In this document: piece by piece, positions 6,958 through 15,174 of the stretch
Position numbering within the stretch: position 1 is the stretch's first letter
Layout of the letters: every line of letters starts with the position of its first letter
Assembly: GCA_050303815.1 (NCBI GenBank)
Contig: JBNLCM010000067.1
Span: 1-18,085, forward strand
Direction of reading: 5' to 3'
Length of the DNA: 18,085 nt
Source: Cognatazoarcus sp050303815
GTDB lineage: Bacteria > Pseudomonadota > Gammaproteobacteria > Burkholderiales > Rhodocyclaceae
Program-made: the position numbers and the translations under genes
Notes under the pieces: generated by a model
Told to the model about the DNA's origin: nothing
The model's database searches: none
Seen by the model: only the letters and a program-made list of their open reading frames with translations

Positions 6958-8873
6958 TTCGCCGCTGGGGCATTCGTGCCCGACTCACCCTTGTCACCCT
7001 GCTGCCTCTGTCGATCCTGGCGGTGGCATTGATCGCCTTTTTCACCGGCGCCCGGATCAGCGAGATCGAGCAAGCCCACCTCGCGCGAGGCCAGGCCCTG
7101 GCACGCCAGATGGCCGTGGCGAGCGAATTCGGCGTCTTTGCCGGCAATGGTGAGCAGCTGCAGCGCCTCGCCAATGCGGTGGCGCGCGAGGATGACGTGC
7201 TCGGCGTCATCGTGATGGACCGCGAGAGCATGCTGCTCGCCGCCAGCGGCGAGTACCCTGCGCCAGACGCTTCCCAACTCACCGTCGCGGGCAGCTCGCG
7301 CCGCGACGACCGCTACCGCATCATCGAGCCGGTTCTCGCCAGCCAGCTCAGCGTCACCGATGAATTGTCGGAGATCCTGGCGCCGTCGCCCGATGACAGC
7401 CCCCGCGCGCTCGGCGTCGTCGTGCTCGACCTCTCGCGCGAGAACCTGATCCGCCGCAGCCAGGAGCTGGTCGGCCACGGGTTCCTGCTGTTTGCGCTGG
7501 TACTGGGCGGCGGCATGGTGCTGGCCCGCCGAATCAGCGCGAGCGTCAGCGGCCCCATCCGGGAAGTGTCGGCCGCCGTCACGCGGATCGGCCACGGAGA
7601 CTTCGCCGAGCGCGTACCCGAAACCGGCGGTGGCAGCCTCGCGCGACTCGCCACCGGCGTGAATGACATGGCCTCGCGCCTGCAGGAAGCCTACCGGACC
7701 ATGGAGAACCGGGTCGACGAGGCCACCGAGGAACTGCGCAGCCGGACCGACGAGGCCGAGCGGGCCAACCTCGCCAAGTCGCGCTTCCTGGCAGCTGCCA
7801 GTCATGACCTGCGCCAGCCGATGCATGCCCTCGTGCTGTTCATCTCGGAGCTGTCGGCGCTCGAACATCCGCCCCGGACGTCCCGGCTCGTGCGCCAGAT
7901 CGCCGCCAGCGCCGAGGCCATGGAAACCCTGCTCGACAGCCTGCTCGACATCTCCAAGCTCGATGCCGGCGTGCTGCAGCCCGAGTTTCGCCCCTTCCCG
8001 ATTCAGCAGGTCCTCCGCCGCATCGAGGACGACTTCGCGCAGCTGGCCACCGACAAGGGCCTGCGCCTCCGGGTTCGCCCGTCCTCGGCGTGGACCCGCA
8101 GCGATCCGGTGCTGCTGGAACGGGTGCTGGCCAACCTGGTGGCCAATGCCCTGCGCTACACGCCCATGGGCGCCGTGGCGGTGTTCTGCCGTCGATCCGG
8201 CGACGGCTGGCGCGTCGAGGTCCGCGACAGCGGCATCGGCATTCCGAAGGAGGCGCAAGAGCAGATCTTCCAGGAGTTCGTCCAGCTCGATAATCCCGAG
8301 CGGGCGCGCCACAAGGGCCTGGGGCTGGGCCTGGCCATCGTTCGTCGCCTCACCGACCTGCTCGACCACCCGCTCTCCCTGCGATCGTCCCACGGCTGGG
8401 GTTCGGTCTTCTCCTTGCAGCTGCCGCACGCCGAACCCGTCGAGAAGCCACCGGGCGAAGAGCGCGTGCGTGCGCCGGGCAGCCTGGAGGGCCTGATCCT
8501 TGCGGTCGTGGACGACGACGAACTGGCACTGGCCGGCATCGTCAGCCTGCTGACATCCTGGGGCTGCGAGGTGGTCTCGGGCGAGAACCTGGAGCGGCTT
8601 CAGATGGCGCTCGCACTCGGTGGTCGGGCGCCACAGGCCATCATCTCCGACTATAGGCTGCGCGGCCCCCACGACGGCATCGACGTCGTTCACCTGGTGC
8701 GCCGCCGCTATGGCGCCGAGCTGCCGGCCATGATCGTGACTGGAGACACCGGTCCGGAGACGCTCCAGCTGGCACAGCACGAAGGCATCGCCCTGCTCCA
8801 CAAGCCGGTCCGCCCCGCCAAGCTGCGGGCGCTGCTGCAGCGGCAGCTCAATGCCACGCCGGAAACCCACTGA
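6954..8873 (+). CDS. Membrane hybrid sensor histidine kinase (HAMP-HisKA-HATPase-REC)
   Basis: The 639-residue inner-membrane kinase senses an unknown signal and passes phosphate to a receiver. Domains in order: TM1 (about 11-33), a periplasmic sensor region of ~130 residues with no motif I recognise, TM2 (about 174-192), HAMP (about 192-245), a short coiled coil, HisKA with H284 in AASHDLRQP, HATPase_c with N398 (NLVANALRYT), G1 box DSGIGIP (425-431) and G2 GLGLGLAI (455-462), and a C-terminal receiver (about 513-632) with D520-D522, phospho-acceptor D566 (ISDYRLR) and K617. No ATG or GTG occurs in frame between the upstream stop (6918-6920) and TTG 6954. That start gives the expected basic stretch before TM1. 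It is divergent from the LuxR-type regulator, its likely partner. The C-terminal receiver may be an internal phosphate sink or relay step. Confidence 0.92.
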   Translation: MIRRWGIRARLTLVTLLPLSILAVALIAFFTGARISEIEQAHLARGQALARQMAVASEFGVFAGNGEQLQRLANAVAREDDVLGVIVMDRESMLLAASGEYPAPDASQLTVAGSSRRDDRYRIIEPVLASQLSVTDELSEILAPSPDDSPRALGVVVLDLSRENLIRRSQELVGHGFLLFALVLGGGMVLARRISASVSGPIREVSAAVTRIGHGDFAERVPETGGGSLARLATGVNDMASRLQEAYRTMENRVDEATEELRSRTDEAERANLAKSRFLAAASHDLRQPMHALVLFISELSALEHPPRTSRLVRQIAASAEAMETLLDSLLDISKLDAGVLQPEFRPFPIQQVLRRIEDDFAQLATDKGLRLRVRPSSAWTRSDPVLLERVLANLVANALRYTPMGAVAVFCRRSGDGWRVEVRDSGIGIPKEAQEQIFQEFVQLDNPERARHKGLGLGLAIVRRLTDLLDHPLSLRSSHGWGSVFSLQLPHAEPVEKPPGEERVRAPGSLEGLILAVVDDDELALAGIVSLLTSWGCEVVSGENLERLQMALALGGRAPQAIISDYRLRGPHDGIDVVHLVRRRYGAELPAMIVTGDTGPETLQLAQHEGIALLHKPVRPAKLRALLQRQLNATPETH

Positions 8874-8927
8874 CACGGGGCTTGGTTTATGATCCCCTCA
8901 CATCATCGACAACAGAGGGGGAGCGGG

Positions 8928-9332
8928 ATGTCGGACGACAAGATGGCGCAGGACCCGATGGAATTCATGCGAAACATGTGGGGCAACATGGGCTTCTCGC
9001 TGCCCGGCATGGTGACGCCGACCCTCGATGTCAACGAGCTGGACAAGCGCATCGCCGACCTGAAGGCGGTGGAAGGCTGGCTCAAGATGAACCTCAACAT
9101 GTTGCAGATGACCACCCAGGGTCTCGAGATGCAGCGCACGACGATCGCCGCCGTGCAGGCCATGAGCCAGGTCGGCCAGGGCGGCGACGCCAGCGAGCCG
9201 ATCGCCAATCCCTTCGCTGGCGCGATGTGGCCATGGAATCTGATGCAGGGCCAGGACGACGCAGGGGATACCGCGGACACCCAGGCGGCGGCCAAGAAAA
9301 CCGCCGCCCGCAGCAAGGCCACGGGCAAATAG
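8928..9332 (+). CDS. phaM: PhaM-family polyhydroxyalkanoate granule regulatory protein
   Basis: In Cupriavidus necator, PhaM activates PHB synthase PhaC and tethers storage granules to the nucleoid. This 134-residue product has the family's N-terminal region (PMEFMRNMWGNMGFSLPGM at 10-28), the helical segment LDKRIADLKAVEGWLKMNL (38-56) and MLQMTTQGLEMQR (58-70), then a Pro/Ala-rich linker. Its C-terminus is short and lysine-rich (AAAKKTAARSKATGK, 120-134), like the DNA-binding tail of PhaM. It is shorter than the C. necator protein, mainly in the linker and tail. The start at 8928 has a purine-rich GGGGGAG site just upstream. A TATGAT hexamer at 8888-8893 could be its own -10 box, but no -35 is visible. 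It lies 54 bases after the kinase gene and is convergent with the AEC gene. Confidence 0.85.
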   Translation: MSDDKMAQDPMEFMRNMWGNMGFSLPGMVTPTLDVNELDKRIADLKAVEGWLKMNLNMLQMTTQGLEMQRTTIAAVQAMSQVGQGGDASEPIANPFAGAMWPWNLMQGQDDAGDTADTQAAAKKTAARSKATGK

Positions 9333-9334
9333 CC

Positions 9335-9357
9335 GGCCCTAGAAGCGCTGAAGGGCC
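9335..9357. terminator. Short inverted repeat between convergent phaM and AEC genes
   Basis: GGCCCT (9335-9340) and AGGGCC (9352-9357) are perfectly complementary around an 11-base loop. The repeat lies at the 3' ends of two genes only 6 bases apart, a place where bidirectional terminators are common. The stem is only 6 bp and no T-run follows on either strand, so support is weak. Confidence 0.25.
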
Positions 9358-10238
9358 ATGATCCAGCCCCACAGGCTGACCATGGCCCCGACCGTGGTCG
9401 CCGAGATCAGCCAGGCGACCCCCTTGCCGTCGCCCCCCATCCGCATCGCCAGGATGTAGGCGGATGACGCCGACGGCAGGGCTGCGAACAGAATGGCGAT
9501 ATCCCGGTGAAGGCCGGTCAGGCCAAACCACGTCACCAGTCCCCAGGCCGCCAGCGGCATCATCACCAGCTTGACGGCCACCAGCCAGAGGGATCCGGCG
9601 AGGTTGCCACCGGTGCTCCCCCAGCGCAGGGCCGCACCCACGGCGAGCAGCCCGAGCGCGACCGACGCGTCGGCCAGACGGGTCAGGAACTGTCCCACCG
9701 GCGCCGGCAGGCTGCCGCCGGCGACGTTGAACGCCAGCCCCGCGAGCGTGGCCAGCACCAGCGGATTGCGCGACAGCTCCCGCAGGATGCCGGCCTGCCC
9801 GTGGCGGGCCAGCATGCCGACCGCGGCGAGATTGGCGAAAGGCACCATCACGCCGCACAGCGCCCCCATCGCGGCGATGCCCTCCGCACCATGCAGCTTG
9901 CCCGCAATGGCGATGCCGATGTAGGTGTTGAAGCGATAGGCACACTGCAGGCGCGAGGCGAAGCCGAGGGGCGACAGCCCGGTCAGGCGCTTGCCGGCGA
10001 GCCCGAGCAGAAACGCAGCGATCATGCTGCCAAGCCCTGCCGCGAACAGCGGCAGCGTGCGATCCAGCGCGAGATCGACCCGGGCCAGCGCATTGAACAG
10101 CAAGGCCGGGAACAGCACGAAATACACCATCCACTCGAGGCCTGGCCAAAAGCCTTCCGGCAGCCGCGCACGACGATGAAGGACGGCCCCGAGCAGGATC
10201 AGGGCGAAGTCCGGCAGCAGGAGGAAGAGGGATTGCAT
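9339..10238 (-). CDS. AEC-family (auxin efflux carrier-type) membrane transporter
   Basis: AEC permeases are inner-membrane secondary carriers; bacterial members move dicarboxylates such as malate or malonate, or other organic acids. The 299-residue product is hydrophobic throughout with about ten predicted helices in two inverted halves. It has the family's conserved polar break in the first half (RFNTYIGIAIAG) and a C-terminal half rich in small residues (LPSASSAYILAMRMGGD). The length fits the usual ~300-320. The start at 10238 (MQSLFLLLPDF) is chosen because the first helix begins there; the longer in-frame TTG at 10301 would add a charged tail. No strong ribosome site is visible. The substrate cannot be read from sequence. 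It lies just past the terminator of the liv operon, on the same strand, and is probably transcribed separately. Confidence 0.85.
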   Translation of the reverse strand: MQSLFLLLPDFALILLGAVLHRRARLPEGFWPGLEWMVYFVLFPALLFNALARVDLALDRTLPLFAAGLGSMIAAFLLGLAGKRLTGLSPLGFASRLQCAYRFNTYIGIAIAGKLHGAEGIAAMGALCGVMVPFANLAAVGMLARHGQAGILRELSRNPLVLATLAGLAFNVAGGSLPAPVGQFLTRLADASVALGLLAVGAALRWGSTGGNLAGSLWLVAVKLVMMPLAAWGLVTWFGLTGLHRDIAILFAALPSASSAYILAMRMGGDGKGVAWLISATTVGAMVSLWGWIMALQRF

Positions 10239-10310
10239 GATGCGATTATCCCCGCCCGCCCGTCCCGCGGCCCATTCGCATAAACCGCAGGCCTTCCCCA
10301 CCAGGCCCTG

Positions 10311-10339
10311 AAAAAAAGACGGCCCGCTGCTGCGGGCCG
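10311..10339 (-). terminator. Intrinsic terminator of the CoA-ligase/liv operon
   Basis: In minus-strand RNA, CGGCCCGC (10339-10332) pairs with GCGGGCCG (10327-10320) around the loop AGCA, followed by TCTTTTTTT (10319-10311). The perfect 8-bp GC stem plus U-tract is a textbook rho-independent terminator. It lies 93 bases after the PaaK-like stop codon and marks the end of the seven-gene operon. The plus strand has no T-run, so it works in one direction. Confidence 0.95.
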
Positions 10340-10432
10340 CCGCGCAAGCTACAACGGAGGCAAGGGGTGATGGCGCCGCGAGCGGCGCTGGCCGGATCCC
10401 ACAGGCGGGGTGCCGGCGAAGCCTGTCAGGGC

Positions 10433-11665
10433 CTATTCGTAGCGGCGCAGGTCCTCGATCACCTTGCCGTCATTGGGCAGGCTGGATGGCGCGCACAAGG
10501 CCACATCGGCGCGGAGCTTGGTCACGTCGCGAACCGTGCCGGCCACGGCATCGCGCAGGCCGTCAGCGGCGCCATCGCACTCGCAGCGCAACTCCATCCG
10601 GTCAACGCCATCCGGATTCTCGACCACCAGCCGCGCCCGCCCGACCTCGGGATGGCGCCGGAGCACCTCGGCAACCTGGGACGGATGGACAAACATGCCG
10701 CGAATCTTGGTTGTCTGGTCAGCGCGCCCCAGCCAGCCCCGGATACGCGCGTTGGTGCGTCCGCAGGGAGAGGTTCCGGGCATCACGGCCGACAGGTCGC
10801 CGGTCCCGAAGCGGATCAGGGGGTAATCGGGATTGAAGGTCGTCACGACCACCTCGCCCACCTCCCCTTCCGCGACCGGATCTCCTGTGCCTGGACGAAC
10901 GATCTCAACGATCACGTCCTCATCGATGACGAGGCCCTCGCGGGCGGACGTCTCGTAGGCGATCAGGCCCAGGTCGGCCGTCGCATAAGCCTGGAAGGCC
11001 TGGATGCCGCGGTCGGCCAGCGCATCCCGCTGGCTCGGAGGAAAGGCTTCGCCGGACACGAAGGCCTTCGTGAAGGCCACCGGGATACCGAGTTCGGCGG
11101 CCTTGTCGAGCAGGATCCGCAGGAAAGACGGCGTGCCGACGTAGGCATTCGGCTGCAGGTCGGCAATCGCACCGAGTTGCTGTTCCGTCTGGCCGACACC
11201 GCCCGGGAAGACGGTGCATCCGATCGCATGGGCCGCCGTCTCCATCATCGAGCCAGCCGGCGTCATGTGATACGAGAACGTGTTGTGCACCAGGTCCCCG
11301 GCGCGAAAGCCGGCCGCGTACATGGCCCGGGCGAGACGCCAGTAGTCAGCCCTGCGTCCTTCCGGCTCGTAGATCGGCCCGGGCGACGCAAAGACCCGCG
11401 CACAGTGCTCGCCCCAAGCAACGGCTGCGAAGCCGCCGAAGGGTCGCGCCGCCTTCTGCAGCTCGAGCAACTCGGACTTGCGGGTGACCGGCAGGGCGGC
11501 AAGTGCCGCGCGGCTCGTCACCTGGGCGAGGTCGTAGCCCGCCAGACGCTCGCCAAAGGCCGGGGCGTGGTCGCGCGCATGCGCGAGCTGGCCCGGCAGG
11601 CGCGCCATCAGGTCGCGCTCGCGCTCGGCCGGGTCGCGGCCTTCCCTTGCATCAAAGAATTCCAT
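10433..11665 (-). CDS. PaaK-like phenylacetate-CoA ligase homologue with altered ATP loop
   Basis: Phenylacetate-CoA ligases adenylate an aromatic acid and transfer it to CoA. The 410-residue product keeps several adenylate-forming motifs: YATADLG (227-233, the A5 position), IRFGTGDLS (284-292, A7), GRADQTTKIRGMFVHPSQVA (313-332, A8) and a C-terminal lysine K401 in NDGKVIEDLRR (A10). Where PaaK normally has the Ser/Thr/Gly-rich phosphate loop SSGTTGKPT, it reads FASPGPIYEPEG (92-103). Activity as a ligase is therefore uncertain. It is the last gene of the operon, 39 bases after livF, with GAGG 9 bases before the ATG, and is followed by the terminator. The substrate is unknown; phenylacetate or a related aromatic acid is the default guess. 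Confidence 0.8.
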   Translation of the reverse strand: MEFFDAREGRDPAERERDLMARLPGQLAHARDHAPAFGERLAGYDLAQVTSRAALAALPVTRKSELLELQKAARPFGGFAAVAWGEHCARVFASPGPIYEPEGRRADYWRLARAMYAAGFRAGDLVHNTFSYHMTPAGSMMETAAHAIGCTVFPGGVGQTEQQLGAIADLQPNAYVGTPSFLRILLDKAAELGIPVAFTKAFVSGEAFPPSQRDALADRGIQAFQAYATADLGLIAYETSAREGLVIDEDVIVEIVRPGTGDPVAEGEVGEVVVTTFNPDYPLIRFGTGDLSAVMPGTSPCGRTNARIRGWLGRADQTTKIRGMFVHPSQVAEVLRRHPEVGRARLVVENPDGVDRMELRCECDGAADGLRDAVAGTVRDVTKLRADVALCAPSSLPNDGKVIEDLRRYE

Positions 11666-11704
11666 CTGGCGGGTCCTCGCAGGTTGGGACGCGTTGTTCG
11701 GTGA

Positions 11705-12520
11705 TCAGGACAGCCAGCGCTTGCGGCGACGATAGTGCTTGACCTCGCGGAAGCTCTTGCGCCCCTCACCCGACAGGCCCAGGTAGAACTCCTTGACGTC
11801 TTCGTTATTGGCCAGCTCCTTGGCCTCGCCTTCCATCACGATGCGGCCGTTCTCTAGGATGTAGCCGAAGTCGGCATAGCGAAGCGCCACCATCGTGTTC
11901 TGTTCGGCGAGCAGGAAGCTGACCTGCTCCTTGGTATTGAGGTCTTTCACGATCTCGAAGATTTCCTCGACGATCTGGGGCGCGAGGCCCATCGACGGTT
12001 CGTCGAGCAGGACCATTTCCGGGTTGGCCATGATGGCCCGGCCGATGGCGCACATCTGCTGCTCGCCGCCGGACGTATAGCCCGCCTGGGACTTGCGCCG
12101 TTCCTTCAGTCGCGGAAAGTAGTTGTAGACCAGCTCCAGCGAATTCCTGACTTCGGCGCCGGAGGCCTTGCGGGTGTAGGCGCCGGTCAGCAGGTTCTCC
12201 TCGATGGTGAGGTGGCCGAAGCAGTGACGGCCCTCCATGACCTGGATGACGCCGCGCTTGACAAGGTCGTTGGGGGTCATCTGGTCGACCCGGGCGCCCT
12301 TGAACTCGATGCTGCCCTTGGTCACGTCACCACGCTCGGCGCGCAGCAGGTTCGAGATCGACTTCAGCGTCGTGCTCTTGCCCGCGCCGTTGGCGCCGAG
12401 AAGGGCCACGATGCCGCCCTTGGGCACTTCCATCGAGACCCCCTTGAGGACCAGGATGACGTGGTCGTAGATGACCTCGATGTTGTTGATCGACAGGTAG
12501 GGTGCGGTTTCGGTACTCAT
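11705..12520 (-). CDS. livF: ABC transporter ATP-binding protein, LivF type
   Basis: This is one of two cytoplasmic ATPases that power a branched-chain-amino-acid-type (HAAT) importer. The 271-residue product has Walker A GANGAGKST (42-50), signature TSGGEQQ (149-155; the usual first residue is Leu), Walker B MVLLDEPS (169-176) and the switch region LLAEQN (203-208). It ends in a strongly basic tail, GRKSFREVKHYRRRKRWLS (253-271), absent from E. coli LivF and known to me from LivF relatives in aromatic-acid clusters. The start at 12520 (MSTETAPYL) is chosen over an upstream extension because an AGGA site precedes it and the ABC fold begins directly after. A 151-base spacer with strong palindromes separates it from the binding-protein gene upstream. 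Confidence 0.93.
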   Translation of the reverse strand: MSTETAPYLSINNIEVIYDHVILVLKGVSMEVPKGGIVALLGANGAGKSTTLKSISNLLRAERGDVTKGSIEFKGARVDQMTPNDLVKRGVIQVMEGRHCFGHLTIEENLLTGAYTRKASGAEVRNSLELVYNYFPRLKERRKSQAGYTSGGEQQMCAIGRAIMANPEMVLLDEPSMGLAPQIVEEIFEIVKDLNTKEQVSFLLAEQNTMVALRYADFGYILENGRIVMEGEAKELANNEDVKEFYLGLSGEGRKSFREVKHYRRRKRWLS

Positions 12521-12573
12521 CTGCAGGTTCCTGCTCCGTGTGTCCGGATGCGTCTCTCCCCGGCGTTGCCGGA

Positions 12574-12660
12574 GAAGGTCCCCCCAGGCCACCGCGGCGA
12601 TGGGCTCGGGGGACCTTCCCTTGCGGGGAAGGTGGTCCGTGACCCCTGCCGGGGCCACGG
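12574..12660 (-). repeat. Cluster of overlapping palindromes between the binding-protein gene and livF
   Basis: Three stems are visible. One: 12637-12641 with 12656-12660 plus 12643-12646 with 12651-12654 (9 bp, one mismatch). Two: ACCTTCCC 12613-12620 with GGGAAGGT 12626-12633 (perfect 8 bp, 5-base loop). Three: 12574-12584 with 12608-12618 (perfect 11 bp, 23-base loop). Stems two and three share the arm at 12613-12618, so they exclude each other. The cluster begins 12 bases after the binding-protein stop. REP-like elements placed this way (as between malE and malF in E. coli) protect the upstream mRNA and keep binding-protein levels above those of the membrane parts. The same role here is inference, as is the idea that this is a dispersed genomic repeat. 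Confidence 0.7.
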
Positions 12661-12671
12661 CTGTCAGCGAT

Positions 12672-13985
12672 TTACATCTCTTTCGAGCAATCGCGCGGGG
12701 TGATGCCCTTTTCCTTGGCGTACTTGGTGGCGGACTCCTCGATCATGCCGCGCACCATCTGCTTGTCGGCGTCGATCCAGTCGGTCACGACCTTCCACTT
12801 GGCGCCATCCCAGGTCTGGTACTTGACCTTGCCGGACCCCTCATGGTCGTTGCAGGACGTCTTCAGCGCAGGCATGAAGCCGGCGGCACCCAGCTCGGCG
12901 AGCTTCTTGTCGTCGATGTTCAGGTTCTCGTAGCCCCAGCGGATCTGCTCGCCGGTCAGCGCCTTGCCCTTGCCGTACTTCTCCTGCGCCTTGCGGATGG
13001 CCTCGACGGCGATGATGCCGTGCACCACACCGCGGTTGTAATAGACGCTACCGACGCGGGACTCGTCTTCCATGTTGCCCTTGCCGGCGCCATAGACGAG
13101 CTTCTTGATGTCCTTGATGACCGGGTAGTTGTCGCCCGCGACGTTGAAGCCGGCGGCGGTGAAGCCCTTGGCGGCAGCGCCGGCCGGGATCGTGTCCTCC
13201 TCGGCGCCGGACCACCACACACCCAGCATCTTGTTGCGCGGGAAGCCCGTCTTCGCGGCGGCCTTCAAGGCGGTCGGGTTCATCACCCCCCAGCCCCAGA
13301 GGATCACCCAGTCGGGGCGGATCTGGCGGATCTGCAGCCACTGGGACTGCTGCTCGTTGCCCGGGTGGGCGACGGCGATCTTCTCGACCGTGAAGCCCTT
13401 GTCGGCGGCCATGCGGTCGAGGACGGCGTGCGGTTCCTTGCCGTAGGCCGAATCGTGGTAGAGCAGGACGATCTTCTTGCCCTTCAGGTCGCCTTCCTTC
13501 GACTCGATGTACTTGATCATCGTCGTCGCCTGCGACCAGTAGGTCGTGATCAGCGGGAAGACCCACGGGAACACGCTGCCGTCGGCGGCATCGGTCCGGC
13601 CGTAGCCGATCGTCACCAGCGGGATCTTGTCGTCCGGCACCTTGTCCAGCACCGAATAGGTGATGCCGGTGGACAGCGGCGAGAACATCGAGTTGCCGGT
13701 CTCGCCCTTGTTCTTGAGACGCTCGTAGCACTCGACGCCACGCGCGTTGTTGTATTCGGTCTCGCACTCCTCGTAGACCAGCTTCACGCCGCCGACGCCG
13801 CCGTCGCGCTCGTTGATCAGGTTCATGTAGTCGATCCAGCCACCGTAGATGCCGGAACCGCCGGCGGCATAGGCGCCGACCCGGTAGCTCGGCAGGCCGA
13901 TGAACTGCTCCGCGGCTGCAGCAACGCCGGCTGCCAGGGTGCCTGCGACAAGCGCACCCAGCATGACGGTCTTCTTGAATTTCAT
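12672..13985 (-). CDS. livJ: Periplasmic substrate-binding protein of the HAAT ABC transporter
   Basis: This type I periplasmic binding protein captures the substrate and delivers it to LivHM. The 437-residue precursor starts MKFKKTVMLG and has a clear Sec signal peptide (basic start, hydrophobic core, cleavage near AAAA/EQF at 25/26). The mature protein carries cysteines C74, C86, C378 and C433, which could form two disulfides. It is larger than E. coli LivJ/LivK (~370) and lacks their close sequence features, so the ligand is probably not a branched-chain amino acid. Aryl-carboxylate ligands are known for related proteins in aromatic degraders. The ATG at 13985 has GGAGG 6 bases upstream, the strongest ribosome site in the operon. 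It lies 88 bases after livM. Confidence 0.9.
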   Translation of the reverse strand: MKFKKTVMLGALVAGTLAAGVAAAAEQFIGLPSYRVGAYAAGGSGIYGGWIDYMNLINERDGGVGGVKLVYEECETEYNNARGVECYERLKNKGETGNSMFSPLSTGITYSVLDKVPDDKIPLVTIGYGRTDAADGSVFPWVFPLITTYWSQATTMIKYIESKEGDLKGKKIVLLYHDSAYGKEPHAVLDRMAADKGFTVEKIAVAHPGNEQQSQWLQIRQIRPDWVILWGWGVMNPTALKAAAKTGFPRNKMLGVWWSGAEEDTIPAGAAAKGFTAAGFNVAGDNYPVIKDIKKLVYGAGKGNMEDESRVGSVYYNRGVVHGIIAVEAIRKAQEKYGKGKALTGEQIRWGYENLNIDDKKLAELGAAGFMPALKTSCNDHEGSGKVKYQTWDGAKWKVVTDWIDADKQMVRGMIEESATKYAKEKGITPRDCSKEM

Positions 13986-14073
13986 GGATTGCCTCCTTCT
14001 TGTGGTGTGTGGTGCTTCTCTTGAAACAAGCTGGTCGGGCCGCTGTGCGCCCCGCCGGCCTAGGGTTCGCGGC

Positions 14074-15141
14074 TCAGTGGGGGAAGGGCCACAGCCGCAG
14101 CTTCTCCTTGGCGATCTGCCACAGCCGCGCGAGGCCATGGGGTTCGACGATGAGGAAGAAGATGATCAGTCCGCCGAACACGATCAACTGCAGGTTCGAC
14201 GCAAAACTGGCGGAGAAGAGATCCCCGAACAGATGGGGAATCACGTTGTCCAGGAAGATCGGCAGCAGCACGATGAAGGCCGCACCAAGGAACGATCCCA
14301 TGATCGATCCGACCCCACCGATGATGATCATGAACAGGATGCGGAAGGACAGGTCGAGGTTGAAGCCTTCCGGCTCGACGGTGCCGAGATAGGTGAAGGC
14401 ATACAGGCCGCCGGCCACGCCACAGTAGAACGACGACACCGCGAAGGCGATCAGCTTGGTGCGCATCGGCCGGATGCCGATCACCTCGGCCGCCACATCC
14501 ATGTCGCGCACGGCCATCCAGGCGCGCCCGGTCGAGGTCCGGACCAGGTTCTTGGCCATCAGGGCCAGCACGATGACGATGCCCAGCGTCAGCAGATACT
14601 TCTCCACCGGGCCGTCGAAGGTGTAGCCGAGGATCACGATGTCCTGCGCGGTGATCACGCCGGAGGAGGAGTGGTTGGAGAACCAGGGGAACTTCACCAG
14701 CGCCCAGACGATGAAGAACTGGGCCGCGAGGGTCGCCACCGCCAGATAGAAGCCCTTGATGCGCAGGCTGGGCAGCCCGAACAGCACGCCGACGGCGGCG
14801 GCCGCCAGGCCGCCGAGCACCAGCGCCACCAGGAAGGGCATGCCGTCGATGCGCAGCATGAAGTTGTAGGCACCGAAGGCGCCCACCGCCATGAAGGCCG
14901 CCGAGCCGAGGGACAGCTGGCCGGCATAGCCGGTCAGGATGTTGAGGCCGATGGCCGCGAGCGAAAAGATCAGCACCGGCACCAGGATGGCCTTGAGCCA
15001 GTACTCATTGGCGATCATGGGAATGACCAGCGCCGCGAAGGCGATGACGATGGCGATCCCGACCCGGTCCTGGATGATCGGGAAGATCTGCTGGTCGGCC
15101 TCGTAGCTTGCCTTGAACTGGCCGGCTTCACGATAGAACAT
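14074..15141 (-). CDS. livM: ABC transporter permease, LivM type
   Basis: This is the second membrane subunit of the HAAT importer, pairing with LivH. The 355-residue product has a ~25-residue cytoplasmic start, then about nine or ten hydrophobic helices. LNILTGYAGQLSLG (66-79) is the family's conserved segment. GRAWMAVRDMDVAAEVIGI is the cytoplasmic coupling (EAA-like) loop that contacts the ATPases. The C-terminus ends soon after EPHGLARL, as in LivM relatives. The ATG at 15141 has GGAG about 10 bases upstream and follows the livH stop by 33 bases, so the two are co-transcribed. Confidence 0.94.
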   Translation of the reverse strand: MFYREAGQFKASYEADQQIFPIIQDRVGIAIVIAFAALVIPMIANEYWLKAILVPVLIFSLAAIGLNILTGYAGQLSLGSAAFMAVGAFGAYNFMLRIDGMPFLVALVLGGLAAAAVGVLFGLPSLRIKGFYLAVATLAAQFFIVWALVKFPWFSNHSSSGVITAQDIVILGYTFDGPVEKYLLTLGIVIVLALMAKNLVRTSTGRAWMAVRDMDVAAEVIGIRPMRTKLIAFAVSSFYCGVAGGLYAFTYLGTVEPEGFNLDLSFRILFMIIIGGVGSIMGSFLGAAFIVLLPIFLDNVIPHLFGDLFSASFASNLQLIVFGGLIIFFLIVEPHGLARLWQIAKEKLRLWPFPH

Positions 15142-15174
15142 GCGTTTGTCTCCGGAATTCGTGTCGTCGTGGAA

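Noticed and set aside
6855..8876. A 673-codon open frame antisense to the hybrid kinase
   Set aside because: The plus-strand frame has all kinase motifs in order; the antisense product resembles no protein family and has shadow-like composition.
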